Below, piece after piece: positions 8,745 to 17,234 of a DNA stretch of 64,000 nucleotides. The stretch lies in assembly GCA_963719855.1 (NCBI GenBank), contig CAVRDK010000004.1, positions 310,001-374,000 of the forward strand, written 5' to 3'. The stretch comes from CAIQPV01 sp963719855. GTDB lineage: Bacteria > Pseudomonadota > Gammaproteobacteria > Burkholderiales > Gallionellaceae. Position 1 is the first letter of the stretch. Each line of letters begins with the position of its first letter. The notes under the pieces were generated by a model. That model had not been told where the DNA came from, searched no databases, and worked only from the letters and a program-made list of their open reading frames with translations. Made by a program: the position numbers and the translations under genes.

Positions 8745-10159
8745 GCTTTGCCCTTTCCTGTTTTGCGAGGCGCGGCGGATTGTGCATCCTTTTCGGCCCG
8801 GATGCGCGCCAGCAGCGCGGCAGCGGATTCGTCGTGTGGGTCTTGCGGCACCAGTTGTCCGGAGAAAGCTTTTTTCAGGATGGACTGGCGCAGGGCTTCG
8901 GCTTGCTGCAATGAGGTGGTGATGGTTTGGTCGAGTTGATCTAGGACTGATAACCTAGACTCAACTTCTGCAATAATTTTTATCTGTTCCTCAATTGAGG
9001 GTAATCCAATATGGACGGACAGCCATTCAGGAAAGTAGATGGTTTGATGAGTTGTTCCCTTACCAAATTTCAGTAAAGCTTCCCTGTCAGCCCCAAAAAT
9101 CAAACGCAGCCATTCTGGACGCACGGCTTCTGAGGGTGTCCAATTCACAAAGTCTTGACTGGTTGCCATCGGCTTGCCAAGCTCAACCACATAGCCCACT
9201 GAAGCAGTCCGGCTAACACACACTGTACTTGCTGGTAACAAACGTGCTGCTGAGTTTTCAAGACCAAGTAGATTTGTTTTTTGCACAGTGTCGGCAATAA
9301 TCCGACCGTGATTCTTTCTGGCATCTGGAATGCTTATCCAAGGAACGTCACCACCCCACCATTCTGGGTGATTTCTACTTGGAGTGTGACCACTCTCCAT
9401 GCGAGCAATATCCACCATTGGAACCCAGCGCCATCCCTCGGGTAGCAATGTTTCCGGATTTCCAACCGCCAATACAGAGTGCCCAACTATTGTATCCTTG
9501 GTTCTTGTTTTCCATCGGTTCGGTCGCGGTATAGGCTTGATTTGTTGAAGCGCCTCATCAACAGAGCTTAACTTACCCTTGGCTTTCTGCTCTGCGCGCC
9601 ACTGCGCAGTGAGCTTGCCATCGAAGGCGTGTTTCAGCAGGGCTTGGCGATACACCTTGAGCTGCGCGCGGGTGGTCTTCAGGTTTTCGATGCCCTTGTC
9701 CAGTTCAGAAAACAGCTCCTCGATTTTGGCGACGATGCGGTGTTGTTCGTTGAACGGTGGCAAAGGAATTGTCGATTTCGCCAAATGCTGATAATGCCGC
9801 GCATAACCGTGGTTAGTTAGGTGCGTGACAATATGGCAAGCGAAGTATTCGAGTAATCTTGGATGGTAAAAATGCTGCGGCTGCAAAACCTTTATGCCAT
9901 CCGCACCCGGTGCAAAAGGTTGATTTACGAATTTTACGACCCGCGTGTGATCGCCAAAAACGATAACAGGCAGTTCACAATCGACCAGCTTTTCTTTCTT
10001 GTCGGAATATCCGCCGATGTAATCCTGCCCTTGGTCAAAGATTGGGTAGGTTCCCTCGCTCAAATATTCTTTTTGCGGGATCTTTTTGTCAGTGATAGCG
10101 ATGTTGATAACGGCATCACTTAGAGCAATAGCCATCCATGATTCAGGAAATTCACTCAT
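8741..10159 (-). CDS. hsdS: Type I restriction-modification specificity subunit HsdS
   Basis: DNA-recognition subunit of 472 residues with two target recognition domains, each followed by a conserved helical spacer: PLPPFNEQHRIVAKIEELF (after TRD1) and PSIEEQIKIIAEVESRLS (after TRD2). Two half-site recognition is therefore expected, one half-site per TRD. The ATG at 10159 overlaps the hsdR stop (TGATG). A GTG one codon earlier is also possible. The sequence around TRD1 and the middle of TRD2 is less GC-rich than hsdM or hsdR, as is usual for exchanged recognition domains. The specificity cannot be read from the sequence. Confidence 0.95.
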   Translation of the reverse strand: MSEFPESWMAIALSDAVINIAITDKKIPQKEYLSEGTYPIFDQGQDYIGGYSDKKEKLVDCELPVIVFGDHTRVVKFVNQPFAPGADGIKVLQPQHFYHPRLLEYFACHIVTHLTNHGYARHYQHLAKSTIPLPPFNEQHRIVAKIEELFSELDKGIENLKTTRAQLKVYRQALLKHAFDGKLTAQWRAEQKAKGKLSSVDEALQQIKPIPRPNRWKTRTKDTIVGHSVLAVGNPETLLPEGWRWVPMVDIARMESGHTPSRNHPEWWGGDVPWISIPDARKNHGRIIADTVQKTNLLGLENSAARLLPASTVCVSRTASVGYVVELGKPMATSQDFVNWTPSEAVRPEWLRLIFGADREALLKFGKGTTHQTIYFPEWLSVHIGLPSIEEQIKIIAEVESRLSVLDQLDQTITTSLQQAEALRQSILKKAFSGQLVPQDPHDESAAALLARIRAEKDAQSAAPRKTGKGKA

Positions 10160-13026
10160 CACGCCACCAGTACCTCATTCAACTCATCCAGCAGCATATC
10201 CATCTTTGCCCCAAACAACTGATACATTTTACCTAACCCGCCTTGCCCATCAAACGGTGACATTTCCAGATCGTCGCGCTCGATGTGGAAGGAATTGGCG
10301 ACGTGGTCGCGGATCATGCGCAGCCAGTCCATTTGTTCTTCGTTGAATTTCTCGCTGCCGCCGGAGTGGTGCTTCATGATCCAGTTGCGGAAATTGCGGC
10401 GCACTATCGCATCAAAGTCGGATAGCGTTTCATCCATGCCGCACACGCGGCGGATCAGCGCCACCAGTGCGGTGAGTTCTTTGATGGGTTGTGCGCCTTT
10501 GTAATCGTCCAACTGGCGGTAGGCATGCCACACATACAAGGGGGCGAGCCTGGGCTTATCGGTTTTGAGTTTATCCAGCACCTGGCGGATCAGGTCATAG
10601 CTGAGTTCGCGTCTTCGGTACGGCTGGCTGAAGAAGATGGTGAGTGCGGCGATGTTGTCCTGATTGGCTTTCAGGTACTCGGCAAATTCATCTGCAATGA
10701 CTTGCGCTTTATTCGCCATGTTCTGTTCCCACCCCGCACCTATCAAGGTGTCGATGGTTTCATGGTCGATGGTTTGTTCCTTGTCGCGGCGGATGCTGTC
10801 GATGAGTTCGACCAGTTCGCCATTCAACACTTTCGCAACCTCGCTTACCAGTTGCGCTTGCGCCTGCTGGCGTTTGTCGTCGCCCGGGTCGAAGCCGATG
10901 GGAATGCCTGCCAGTTGCAGCGCACGGGCTTCGATGTTGTCGGCATCAATCGCGGCAAACAGCTTGCCGACCAACTCGGTGAGTTCCATGCCTCCGGCAG
11001 CTTCGCGGATACGGCGCTGGTCATCCACATCCAGTTGTTTGTTGAGCCGCGCCAGGCGTCCGGCGAGTGAACTCACCGTGTCTTCATCCGTCGCGCCCAT
11101 CATCACCTGCATCGCCAGGTCTTTCAGCGGCACGGTGGGCTTGGTGATGAGTGGCTGGCTGGCGGTCTTGAGCGATTTGGTCACACCTATGGCATCGACG
11201 ATGACGTAGTGGGTCTTGGCGCTGACGGCGGAGGGGGTGACTTTTTTCAGGTCGTCCATGTCCAGCGTGCGCGTACCCCGGCCTTTCATCTGCTCGAAGT
11301 AGTTGCGGCTTTTCACGTCGCGCATGAACAGCAGGCATTCCAGCGGCTTCACATCGGTGCCGGTGGCGATCATGTCCACGGTGACGGCGATGCGCGGGTA
11401 ATACTCATTGCGGAATTGCTGCAAAACCGACTTGGGGTCTTCGTCGTTTTTGTAGGTGAGCTTTTTGCAGAAGGCATTGCGCTCATCGAATTCTTCGCGC
11501 ACGGTCTGGATGATGTCATCCGCATGGCTGTCTGTCTTGGCGAAGATCAGCGTCTTGGGCACTTCGGCGCGTCCGGGGAAAATCTCCGGCAGGTTGTTGC
11601 GAAAGGCGCGAATGACGGTGCGAATCTGGTCCGGGTTGACGATGTTGCGATCAAGCTGGGTAGCGGAATAGGCCTCGTCTTCGTCCTGTAGTTCCCAGCG
11701 CTTCTTGCGCGTCAGTTTTTCGCGACGCTCGACTTGTTGCTGTGCTGGTATGACGCCGCCCGTTTGCGACACTTTGGTTTCGATGATGTAGATTTCGTTG
11801 CCGACGTTCACACCATCGGCCACGGCTTTTTCGTGGCTGTAATCGCTGACCACGTTCTTCCTGAAGAAACCATAAGTGCGATTGTCTGGCGTAGCGGTGA
11901 GGCCGATCAAGCTGGCATCGAAATACTCCGGCACTTGTCGCCATAAGTTGTAAATGGATTCGTGGCATTCATCGATGAAGATGAAGTCGAAAAATTCCGG
12001 CGGGATTTTTTCGCTATACACCACCGGCATCGGTTCAGAGGCTTGAAATGCGCGTAGCGCTTCGTTTGCCCCCTCGCCCGCTTGCGGGAGAGGGTTGGGG
12101 AGAGGGAAACGGGCTTGCCCGTAGGGTAGCGCCAGTTCTGCCGGGTTGATCTCTTCGGCGGCTTCGTCGAGCGGGGTGTCCTTGAGAATGGAATACAGGC
12201 GCTGAATGGTGCTGATGCAAACATGGGTGTCGCTTGCAATGTACGGACTCTTAAGCCGCTGCACGGTGTATAGCTCGGTGAACTTGCGGTTATCGTCGAG
12301 CGGCACATAGGACATCATTTCCTGCTCGGCTTGCTCGCCCAGATTTTTGGTGTTCACCAGAAACAGGATGCGCTTTGCATCCGCATATTTGAGCAGGCGA
12401 TAGATGGCGGTGATGGCAGTGTAAGTCTTGCCCGCGCCGGTCGCCATCTGGATCAGGGCGCGCGGTCGGTCGGCCTTGAACGAGGTTTCCAGATTGGTGA
12501 TGGCGGTTTCCTGGCAATCGCGCAGGCGCAGTTCCTTCGCTGGCAATTTGTCAGGGTTAAGCGTTGGGATGTGGTGCAAACGTGCGCGCAATGAATCGCC
12601 CTGAGCCAGCCATTCCTTGATCGTTTCGGGACGGTGGAAATTGAACACTTCGCGCGAACGCGGCTTGGGGTCGCGGCCATCGGTGAAGCGGGTGATGATG
12701 CCGGTACTTTCGTAGAGGTAGGGTAACGGCTCTTGGTTGTTGACCCACTTCAACTTGGCGGTCGCGTAGCCTTCGGTTTGCCCTTCATGGGCGGTGAGTC
12801 GCTGTCCTTCTTCTTCGCGCTTGGCCTCGATTACGCCTACGGCCTTTTTGTCCACGAACAGTACGTAGTCCGCCGGGCCGGTATCTGTTGGGTACTCTCG
12901 CACCGCTTGTCCCAGCCCGGCATTCAAGTCGATCTTCCTTGCGGACTGAACGACCCAACCCGCCTGCTGGAGCAGCGCGTCTATGTTGTCGCGGGCTTTC
13001 TGTTCTGGATTCTGGTTCTCAGTCAT
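10159..13026 (-). CDS. hsdR: Type I restriction endonuclease subunit HsdR (EcoEI/KpnAI-like)
   Basis: ATP-dependent translocase and nuclease, 955 residues. The N-terminal nuclease domain shows PADYVLFV...VGVIEAKREE. The helicase motor shows motif I MATGAGKTYTA (about 195), DECH box FIDECHES (about 360), motif III LTATP and motif VI QMKGRGTRT. The C-terminal region fits the EcoEI_R_C type. It opens the locus and overlaps hsdS. Residues about 306-320 (PLPNPLPQAGEGANE) are encoded by a GC-rich dispersed repeat inserted in frame between the motor motifs; the frame stays open, so the protein is probably functional. Cuts DNA lacking HsdM methylation. Confidence 0.96.
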   Translation of the reverse strand: MTENQNPEQKARDNIDALLQQAGWVVQSARKIDLNAGLGQAVREYPTDTGPADYVLFVDKKAVGVIEAKREEEGQRLTAHEGQTEGYATAKLKWVNNQEPLPYLYESTGIITRFTDGRDPKPRSREVFNFHRPETIKEWLAQGDSLRARLHHIPTLNPDKLPAKELRLRDCQETAITNLETSFKADRPRALIQMATGAGKTYTAITAIYRLLKYADAKRILFLVNTKNLGEQAEQEMMSYVPLDDNRKFTELYTVQRLKSPYIASDTHVCISTIQRLYSILKDTPLDEAAEEINPAELALPYGQARFPLPNPLPQAGEGANEALRAFQASEPMPVVYSEKIPPEFFDFIFIDECHESIYNLWRQVPEYFDASLIGLTATPDNRTYGFFRKNVVSDYSHEKAVADGVNVGNEIYIIETKVSQTGGVIPAQQQVERREKLTRKKRWELQDEDEAYSATQLDRNIVNPDQIRTVIRAFRNNLPEIFPGRAEVPKTLIFAKTDSHADDIIQTVREEFDERNAFCKKLTYKNDEDPKSVLQQFRNEYYPRIAVTVDMIATGTDVKPLECLLFMRDVKSRNYFEQMKGRGTRTLDMDDLKKVTPSAVSAKTHYVIVDAIGVTKSLKTASQPLITKPTVPLKDLAMQVMMGATDEDTVSSLAGRLARLNKQLDVDDQRRIREAAGGMELTELVGKLFAAIDADNIEARALQLAGIPIGFDPGDDKRQQAQAQLVSEVAKVLNGELVELIDSIRRDKEQTIDHETIDTLIGAGWEQNMANKAQVIADEFAEYLKANQDNIAALTIFFSQPYRRRELSYDLIRQVLDKLKTDKPRLAPLYVWHAYRQLDDYKGAQPIKELTALVALIRRVCGMDETLSDFDAIVRRNFRNWIMKHHSGGSEKFNEEQMDWLRMIRDHVANSFHIERDDLEMSPFDGQGGLGKMYQLFGAKMDMLLDELNEVLVA
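12071..12106. repeat. Dispersed CCCTC...GAGGG repeat inserted inside hsdR
   Basis: A 36-bp sequence of the widespread type CCCTCTCCCCAACCCTCTCC (minus strand), followed by the hairpin phrase CCGCAAGCGGG. It is normally intergenic. Here it is read in frame and gives the peptide PLPNPLPQAGEG, a known signature of this repeat when translated. The flanking ACGGGCTTGCCCGT (12108-12121) is a further small inverted repeat. Confidence 0.7.
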
Positions 13027-13054
13027 CGGATTGAAGCCGCCCAGTTTTAGCGCC

Positions 13055-13669
13055 CTACCCAGCGCGTTTGAAACGATACACCGCCAAGCTACCCAATAAA
13101 TTAGGCAGCAAACGAACTTCGCTGTCGCCGGTCATCACGCGGCGTTCGAGGATGTGCACGCGATGACCGCTGCAAAATTCCTCGAAGTCATGCAGCGTGC
13201 ACAGGTGCACGTTGGGTGTGTCAAACCACTGGTAAGGAAGCTCGTCCGATACCGGCATGTGGCCGCGCAACACGTTCAGGCGCGCTTTCCAGTGGCCGAA
13301 GTTGGGGAAGCTGACGATGCCTACACTTCCCACGCGCAGCATTTCCTGCACCAGCGGTTCGGTGTGGCGCGTGGCTTGTAGCGTCTGCGACAGGATGACG
13401 TAATCGAAGGCGTTGCTCTCGAAGCCCGAAAGCCCGGATTCCAGATTGCTCTGGATTACGTTTACGCCGTTGCTGATACACGCCACGATATTTGCATCGC
13501 TGATCTCGACACCGTAACCGCGAACCTTGCGCGTGTTCTTCAGATAACGCAGCAGACTGCCATCGCCGCAACCAAGATCGAGCACCGACGCACCTTGCGG
13601 TATCCACGCCGCGATGGCGGCGAAATCCGGGCGGGCGGCGGCGAGTTCGATAGGATCGTGCGCGCTCAT
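13055..13669 (-). CDS. metW: Methionine biosynthesis protein MetW
   Basis: SAM-dependent methyltransferase-like protein of 204 residues that works with MetX in homoserine O-acylation; in several proteobacteria MetW stimulates MetX. Motif I is VLDLGCGDGSLLRYL (about residues 30-44) and the start RPDFAAIAAWIPQG is typical. FPNFGHWKARLNVLRGHMP and LPYQWFDTPNVHLCTLHDFE are strongly family-specific. It overlaps metX by four bases (ATGA), so the two are translationally coupled. Confidence 0.97.
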   Translation of the reverse strand: MSAHDPIELAAARPDFAAIAAWIPQGASVLDLGCGDGSLLRYLKNTRKVRGYGVEISDANIVACISNGVNVIQSNLESGLSGFESNAFDYVILSQTLQATRHTEPLVQEMLRVGSVGIVSFPNFGHWKARLNVLRGHMPVSDELPYQWFDTPNVHLCTLHDFEEFCSGHRVHILERRVMTGDSEVRLLPNLLGSLAVYRFKRAG

Positions 13670-14799
13670 GCTGAAAATTCTCCGGCGATGCGTTCAATAT
13701 AGGCGCGCATCACTTCGTGGTAATGCTCGTGCTGCATCAGGAACGAGTCGTGCCCGTGCGCCGAGGAAATCTCGCCGTAGCTCACGTTGCGGCGGTTGTG
13801 CAGCAGCGCGTTGACAATCGCGCGCGAACGCTCCGGCGAAAAGCGCCAGTCGGTGGTAAACGACAACACCAGAAAATCCGCACGCGCAGCGGCAAAAGCC
13901 TTATCCAGATTGTCGCCGTAGTCGCGCGCCGGGTCGAAATAATCCAGCGCCTTGGTCATCAGCAGATAAGTATTGGCGTCAAAATAGGCGGCGAATTTGT
14001 CGCCCTGATAGCGCAGGTAGGATTCAATCTCGAACTCGATGTCGTAGCTGTAGCCAAGCTTGCCCGAGCGCAAGCTGCGCCCGAATTTGTCTGCCATCGC
14101 GTCGTCTGAAAGATAGGTGATGTGCCCCAGCATGCGCGCCAGACGCAGGCCGCGCGTAGGCACCACGCCATGCTCGTAAAAATTTCCCCCGTGAAAATCC
14201 GGGTCGGTCAGAATGGCATTGCGCGCCACATCATTAAAGGCGATATTTTCCGCCGTCAGGTGCGGCGCGGTGGCAATCGCCAGCACATGGCGCACGCGCT
14301 CAGGATAGGACAGCGACCACTGCAAGGCTTGCATCCCGCCCAGGCTACCGCCCATCACGGCGGCGAATTGTTTGATGCCGAGCAAGTCCGCCAAGCGCGC
14401 CTGCGATGCCACCCAGTCTTCCACCGTCACCACCGGGAAGCTCGCGCCGTATGGCTTTGCGGTCTCCGGGTTGATGCTGGACGGTCCGGTGGAGCCGTGG
14501 CAACCGCCGAGATTGTTCAGGCCGATGACGAAAAATTTATTGGTATCAACCGGCTTGCCGGGGCCGATCATGGTGTCCCACCAGCCCACATTATGCGGAT
14601 CGTCGGTGTAATAACCCGCGACGTGATGGTGACCGGACAGCGCATGGCACACCAGAATGGCGTTGGATTTGTCGGCGTTCAGTGTGCCATAAGTCTCATA
14701 CATCAGTTCATAGCGCGGCAACACCGCGCCGCTCTTGAAGGTGAGCGGGGTGTCAAAAGATGCGCGCTGAGCGCTGACTATACCGACGGAACTGTTCAC
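13666..14799 (-). CDS. metX: Homoserine O-acetyl/succinyltransferase MetX
   Basis: Alpha/beta-hydrolase enzyme of 377 residues that acylates homoserine in methionine synthesis. The nucleophile elbow is GGSLGGMQALQW (Ser about 152), the acid LVLSFTTDWRFSPE, and the catalytic His SAHGHDSFLMQHEHYHE. The start is GTG at 14799, with GAGG five bases before it; that GAGG is inside the terminal inverted repeat of an upstream MITE-like element (14800-14939). Whether it uses acetyl- or succinyl-CoA cannot be settled by name: many proteobacterial MetX proteins with MetW use succinyl-CoA. Confidence 0.97.
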   Translation of the reverse strand: MNSSVGIVSAQRASFDTPLTFKSGAVLPRYELMYETYGTLNADKSNAILVCHALSGHHHVAGYYTDDPHNVGWWDTMIGPGKPVDTNKFFVIGLNNLGGCHGSTGPSSINPETAKPYGASFPVVTVEDWVASQARLADLLGIKQFAAVMGGSLGGMQALQWSLSYPERVRHVLAIATAPHLTAENIAFNDVARNAILTDPDFHGGNFYEHGVVPTRGLRLARMLGHITYLSDDAMADKFGRSLRSGKLGYSYDIEFEIESYLRYQGDKFAAYFDANTYLLMTKALDYFDPARDYGDNLDKAFAAARADFLVLSFTTDWRFSPERSRAIVNALLHNRRNVSYGEISSAHGHDSFLMQHEHYHEVMRAYIERIAGEFSA

Positions 14800-14939
14800 G
14801 GACGCCTCAAAAATTCAGATTTCATCCCAACTGCTGCGTTGCGGAAAAAATTTCTGGCTTACATATAATACATATGTGGCGCGGCGAAATTTTTTCCGCG
14901 CCTTGCATTTGGGCGAACTCTAAATTTTTAGAGACGCCC
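14800..14939. mobile_element. MITE-like repeat, family 1, copy A
   Basis: About 140 bp bounded by imperfect terminal inverted repeats (GGACGCCTC-AAAAATTCAGA at left; the right end reads TCTAAATTTTTAGAGACGCCC). The interior, CTGCGTTGCGGAAAAAATTTC...CATATAATACATATG...GAAATTTTTTCCGCGCC, aligns with the reverse complement of copies B (23010-23188) and C (49936-50075) and can fold as a long hairpin. It encodes nothing. It lies directly against metX and provides its ribosome-binding site. Confidence 0.75.
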
Positions 14940-14952
14940 TCAATTCGTTTCC

Positions 14953-14991
14953 CAAAAATATAAAACCCGTTCAGCTTGCGCGGAGCGGGTT
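14953..14991 (-). terminator. Candidate terminator after the PTS operon
   Basis: On the minus strand AACCCG...CGGGTT closes a hairpin whose loop contains GCTCCGCGCAAGC, followed by TTATATTTTTGGG. It lies about 100 bp downstream of the ptsP stop codon. The stem is short (6 bp outer), so confidence is moderate. Confidence 0.45.
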
Positions 14992-15094
14992 GCCTCGCTT
15001 TAGCTGGTATGTTTTAAGTGCCCCGCAAGCTGATGTCAAATCGGCACTGGTATGTAGTTTCCGCGTTTTGTGAAATGCTGTCAATGCGCTGGCG

Positions 15095-16822
15095 CTACAG
15101 CGCATTCAATTTGTCCAGCAACTCGCGGGTTTTAAGGGGGTCTTCGGCGCGCAGAATTTTCTGTGTGAGCTGGACAATGTCCGGCAGGTTGGTGGTGAGC
15201 ACACGCTGTTTGGCGCCGAGCAGTTGCGCCGGGTTCATGGAAAACTGGCGCAAGCCGAGGCCGAGCAGCAGGCGGGTGTAGGCAAGGTCGCCGGCCATTT
15301 CGCCGCACACTGAAACCGGTATGCCGGCCTTGTTCGCGCTGCCGATCACATGCGCCAGCAGTTGCAGTACAGCGGGATGCAGCGGGTCGTACAGGTGCGC
15401 CACCTCCTCGTCGGTGCGGTCGATCGCCAACGTGTACTGGATCAAGTCGTTGGTGCCGATAGAGAGGAAAGCCAGCTTTTTGATGAACACATTGAGTGCC
15501 AGCGCGGCAGCGGGGATTTCAACCATGCCGCCGATTTGCACGTTACGATTGTAGGGGATGCCTTCTGCGTCCAGTCCCTGTTTGACGTTGGCGATGAATT
15601 GCAGCGTCTGGTTGATTTCCGCTGCGCCGGATAACATCGGCACCAATATCTTTACGTTGCCGTAGTGCGACGCACGCAACAGCGCGCGCAACTGGGTGCG
15701 GAACAGCTTGGGTTCTGCCAGGCACAGGCGGATGGCGCGCAAACCGAGCGCGGGATTGCTGGCGACACGCTGGGCGCCGCTGATTTGTTTGTCCGCACCC
15801 AGGTCGAAGGTGCGGATAGTGACCGGTAGTCCTTCCATGCCTTCAGCCACGGCGCGGTAGGCTTCGAATTGTTCTTCCTCATCCGGCAACACATCGCGGT
15901 TGAGAAATAAAAACTCGCTGCGGAACAGCCCTATCCCGGTGGCGCCGTTTTCCTTTACCTCCGGCAGGTCATGCGGCAATTCGATGTTGGCGTGCAACTC
16001 GATGGGTGTGCCATCCAGCGTGCTGGCGAGCATCGCCTTGAGGCGCTTGAGCTTTTTCCGTTCCAGCCCAAACTGGTCTTGGCGCAGCTTGTAATCGGCA
16101 AGGATTTGCTTGTCCGGGTTGACGATGACGACACCCTGCTCGCCATCCACAATAATCATGTCGTTCTCGCGCAGAAGTTCGCGCGCATGGTGCAGACCGA
16201 CCACGCACGGCGTGTTGAGGCCGCGCGCGATGATAGCGGTATGCGAAGTCGCACCGCCAAGATCGGTGAGGATAGCGGAGAATTGGTGCGGCTTGAGCTG
16301 GATCAGGTCGGCAGGGCTGACATCGTGCGCCACCAGTATCATTTTCGTATCGTGAGTGGCTGCGGGCGGCTGGTGGCCGGGCTGGCCGGTGAGGGTCTTG
16401 AGCACGCGCTCCACCACTTGCGTTACATCGGTCTTGCGCTCGCGCAGATAGGCGTCATCGAATTCTTCGAAATGCGCAACCAGATCATCCATCTGCACTT
16501 TGAGCGCCCATTCCGCATTGCAATGCTCGCGCTCTATCATCTCGCGCGGAGTCTGGCTGATGTGTTCATCGGCCAGTATCATCAGGTGCAAGTCGAGAAA
16601 TGCGTCGAACTCGGCTGCGGCCTGTTGCGGGCGACTGGCGCGTAAAGCCGTCAGCTCGTTGCGCGTGACGGTTAGGGCTGCATCGAAACGCGCCACTTCC
16701 TCAGCCAACATATCCTTGGGCAGTTTGTAGTGCACCACTTCCAGAGCGGTGTGCGAAATGAGGTGGGCGTGCCCGATGGCGATGCCGCTGGAGACGGCGA
16801 TGCCGTGCAAAGTGAAATTCAT
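15095..16822 (-). CDS. ptsI: PTS enzyme I (phosphoenolpyruvate-protein phosphotransferase)
   Basis: Enzyme I of 575 residues, the standard length. It takes phosphate from PEP onto a histidine and passes it to HPr. The phospho-His lies in GGATSHTAIIARGLNTPCVV (about residue 190), and the C-terminal PEP-binding barrel shows GLFRSEFLFLNRD, GANPALGLRAIR-like VASNPALGLRAIRLC and IGTNDLIQYTLAIDR. Lacking a GAF domain, it is ordinary EI, not the PtsP/EI-Ntr form. It follows ptsH, with a 143-bp structured element between the two. No sugar permease (EIIBC) is near, so the phosphorelay is likely regulatory. Confidence 0.96.
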   Translation of the reverse strand: MNFTLHGIAVSSGIAIGHAHLISHTALEVVHYKLPKDMLAEEVARFDAALTVTRNELTALRASRPQQAAAEFDAFLDLHLMILADEHISQTPREMIEREHCNAEWALKVQMDDLVAHFEEFDDAYLRERKTDVTQVVERVLKTLTGQPGHQPPAATHDTKMILVAHDVSPADLIQLKPHQFSAILTDLGGATSHTAIIARGLNTPCVVGLHHARELLRENDMIIVDGEQGVVIVNPDKQILADYKLRQDQFGLERKKLKRLKAMLASTLDGTPIELHANIELPHDLPEVKENGATGIGLFRSEFLFLNRDVLPDEEEQFEAYRAVAEGMEGLPVTIRTFDLGADKQISGAQRVASNPALGLRAIRLCLAEPKLFRTQLRALLRASHYGNVKILVPMLSGAAEINQTLQFIANVKQGLDAEGIPYNRNVQIGGMVEIPAAALALNVFIKKLAFLSIGTNDLIQYTLAIDRTDEEVAHLYDPLHPAVLQLLAHVIGSANKAGIPVSVCGEMAGDLAYTRLLLGLGLRQFSMNPAQLLGAKQRVLTTNLPDIVQLTQKILRAEDPLKTRELLDKLNAL

Positions 16823-16823
16823 G

Positions 16824-16966
16824 GAAATTCCCCAAGAACCGTAGCGAGCAAGCCAAAATGCAAGGCGCCGCGCAACGAGCGACGAGACATACCGCCTTGG
16901 TAAGCGAGGAGCGAGTGAGCACGCAACGCGGCAGATTGGCTGCGCAGTAGGTTATTGGGGAATTTC
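16824..16966. mobile_element. Structured repeat (family 1 relative, copy D) between ptsH and ptsI
   Basis: 143 bp with terminal inverted repeats GGAAATTCCCCAAGAACC / GGTTATTGGGGAATTTC. The interior (AGCCAAAATGCAAGGCGC...GCGACGAGACATA...GAGCACGCAACGC) follows the same order of landmarks as copies B and C (AGCCAGACAAGGCGC...GCGACGACACATA...GAGCAACGCA), so it looks like a divergent member of the same superfamily. The ends coincide with the ptsH stop codon and the two bases before the ptsI start. Confidence 0.6.
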
Positions 16967-17234
16967 ACTCGCCTTCTCCAAAATAATTGTTGATCAAAGC
17001 CAGCAGCGCTTCCATCGCTTCCTGTTCCTGTTCACCATCGGTTTCAATATTGATGGTGCTGCCTTTGGCGGCGGCCAGCATCATCACGCCCATGATGCTT
17101 TTCGCATTTACGCGCCGACCCGCGCGCGACATCCAAACCTCGCAGGGAAACTTTGAGGCGGTCTGGGTCAGCCTGGCCGAGGCGCGCGCATGCAGCCCCA
17201 GCTTGTTAATTATCAGTGCATCCTGTTGTAACAT
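16965..17234 (-). CDS. ptsH: PTS phosphocarrier protein HPr
   Basis: HPr, 89 residues. The active-site His is in KLGLHARASARL (about residue 15), and the regulatory serine region is NAKSIMGVMMLAA (about 46), the site used by HPr kinase where that enzyme exists. It takes phosphate from EI and gives it to EIIA domains. The start lies 29 bp inside the 3' end of the EIIA gene, indicating tight translational coupling. The stop codon TGA is in the edge of the downstream structured repeat. Confidence 0.97.
   Translation of the reverse strand: MLQQDALIINKLGLHARASARLTQTASKFPCEVWMSRAGRRVNAKSIMGVMMLAAAKGSTINIETDGEQEQEAMEALLALINNYFGEGE

Noticed and set aside
10489..11691. Plus-strand open frames inside hsdR
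   Set aside because: Antisense shadows of the HsdR coding sequence.
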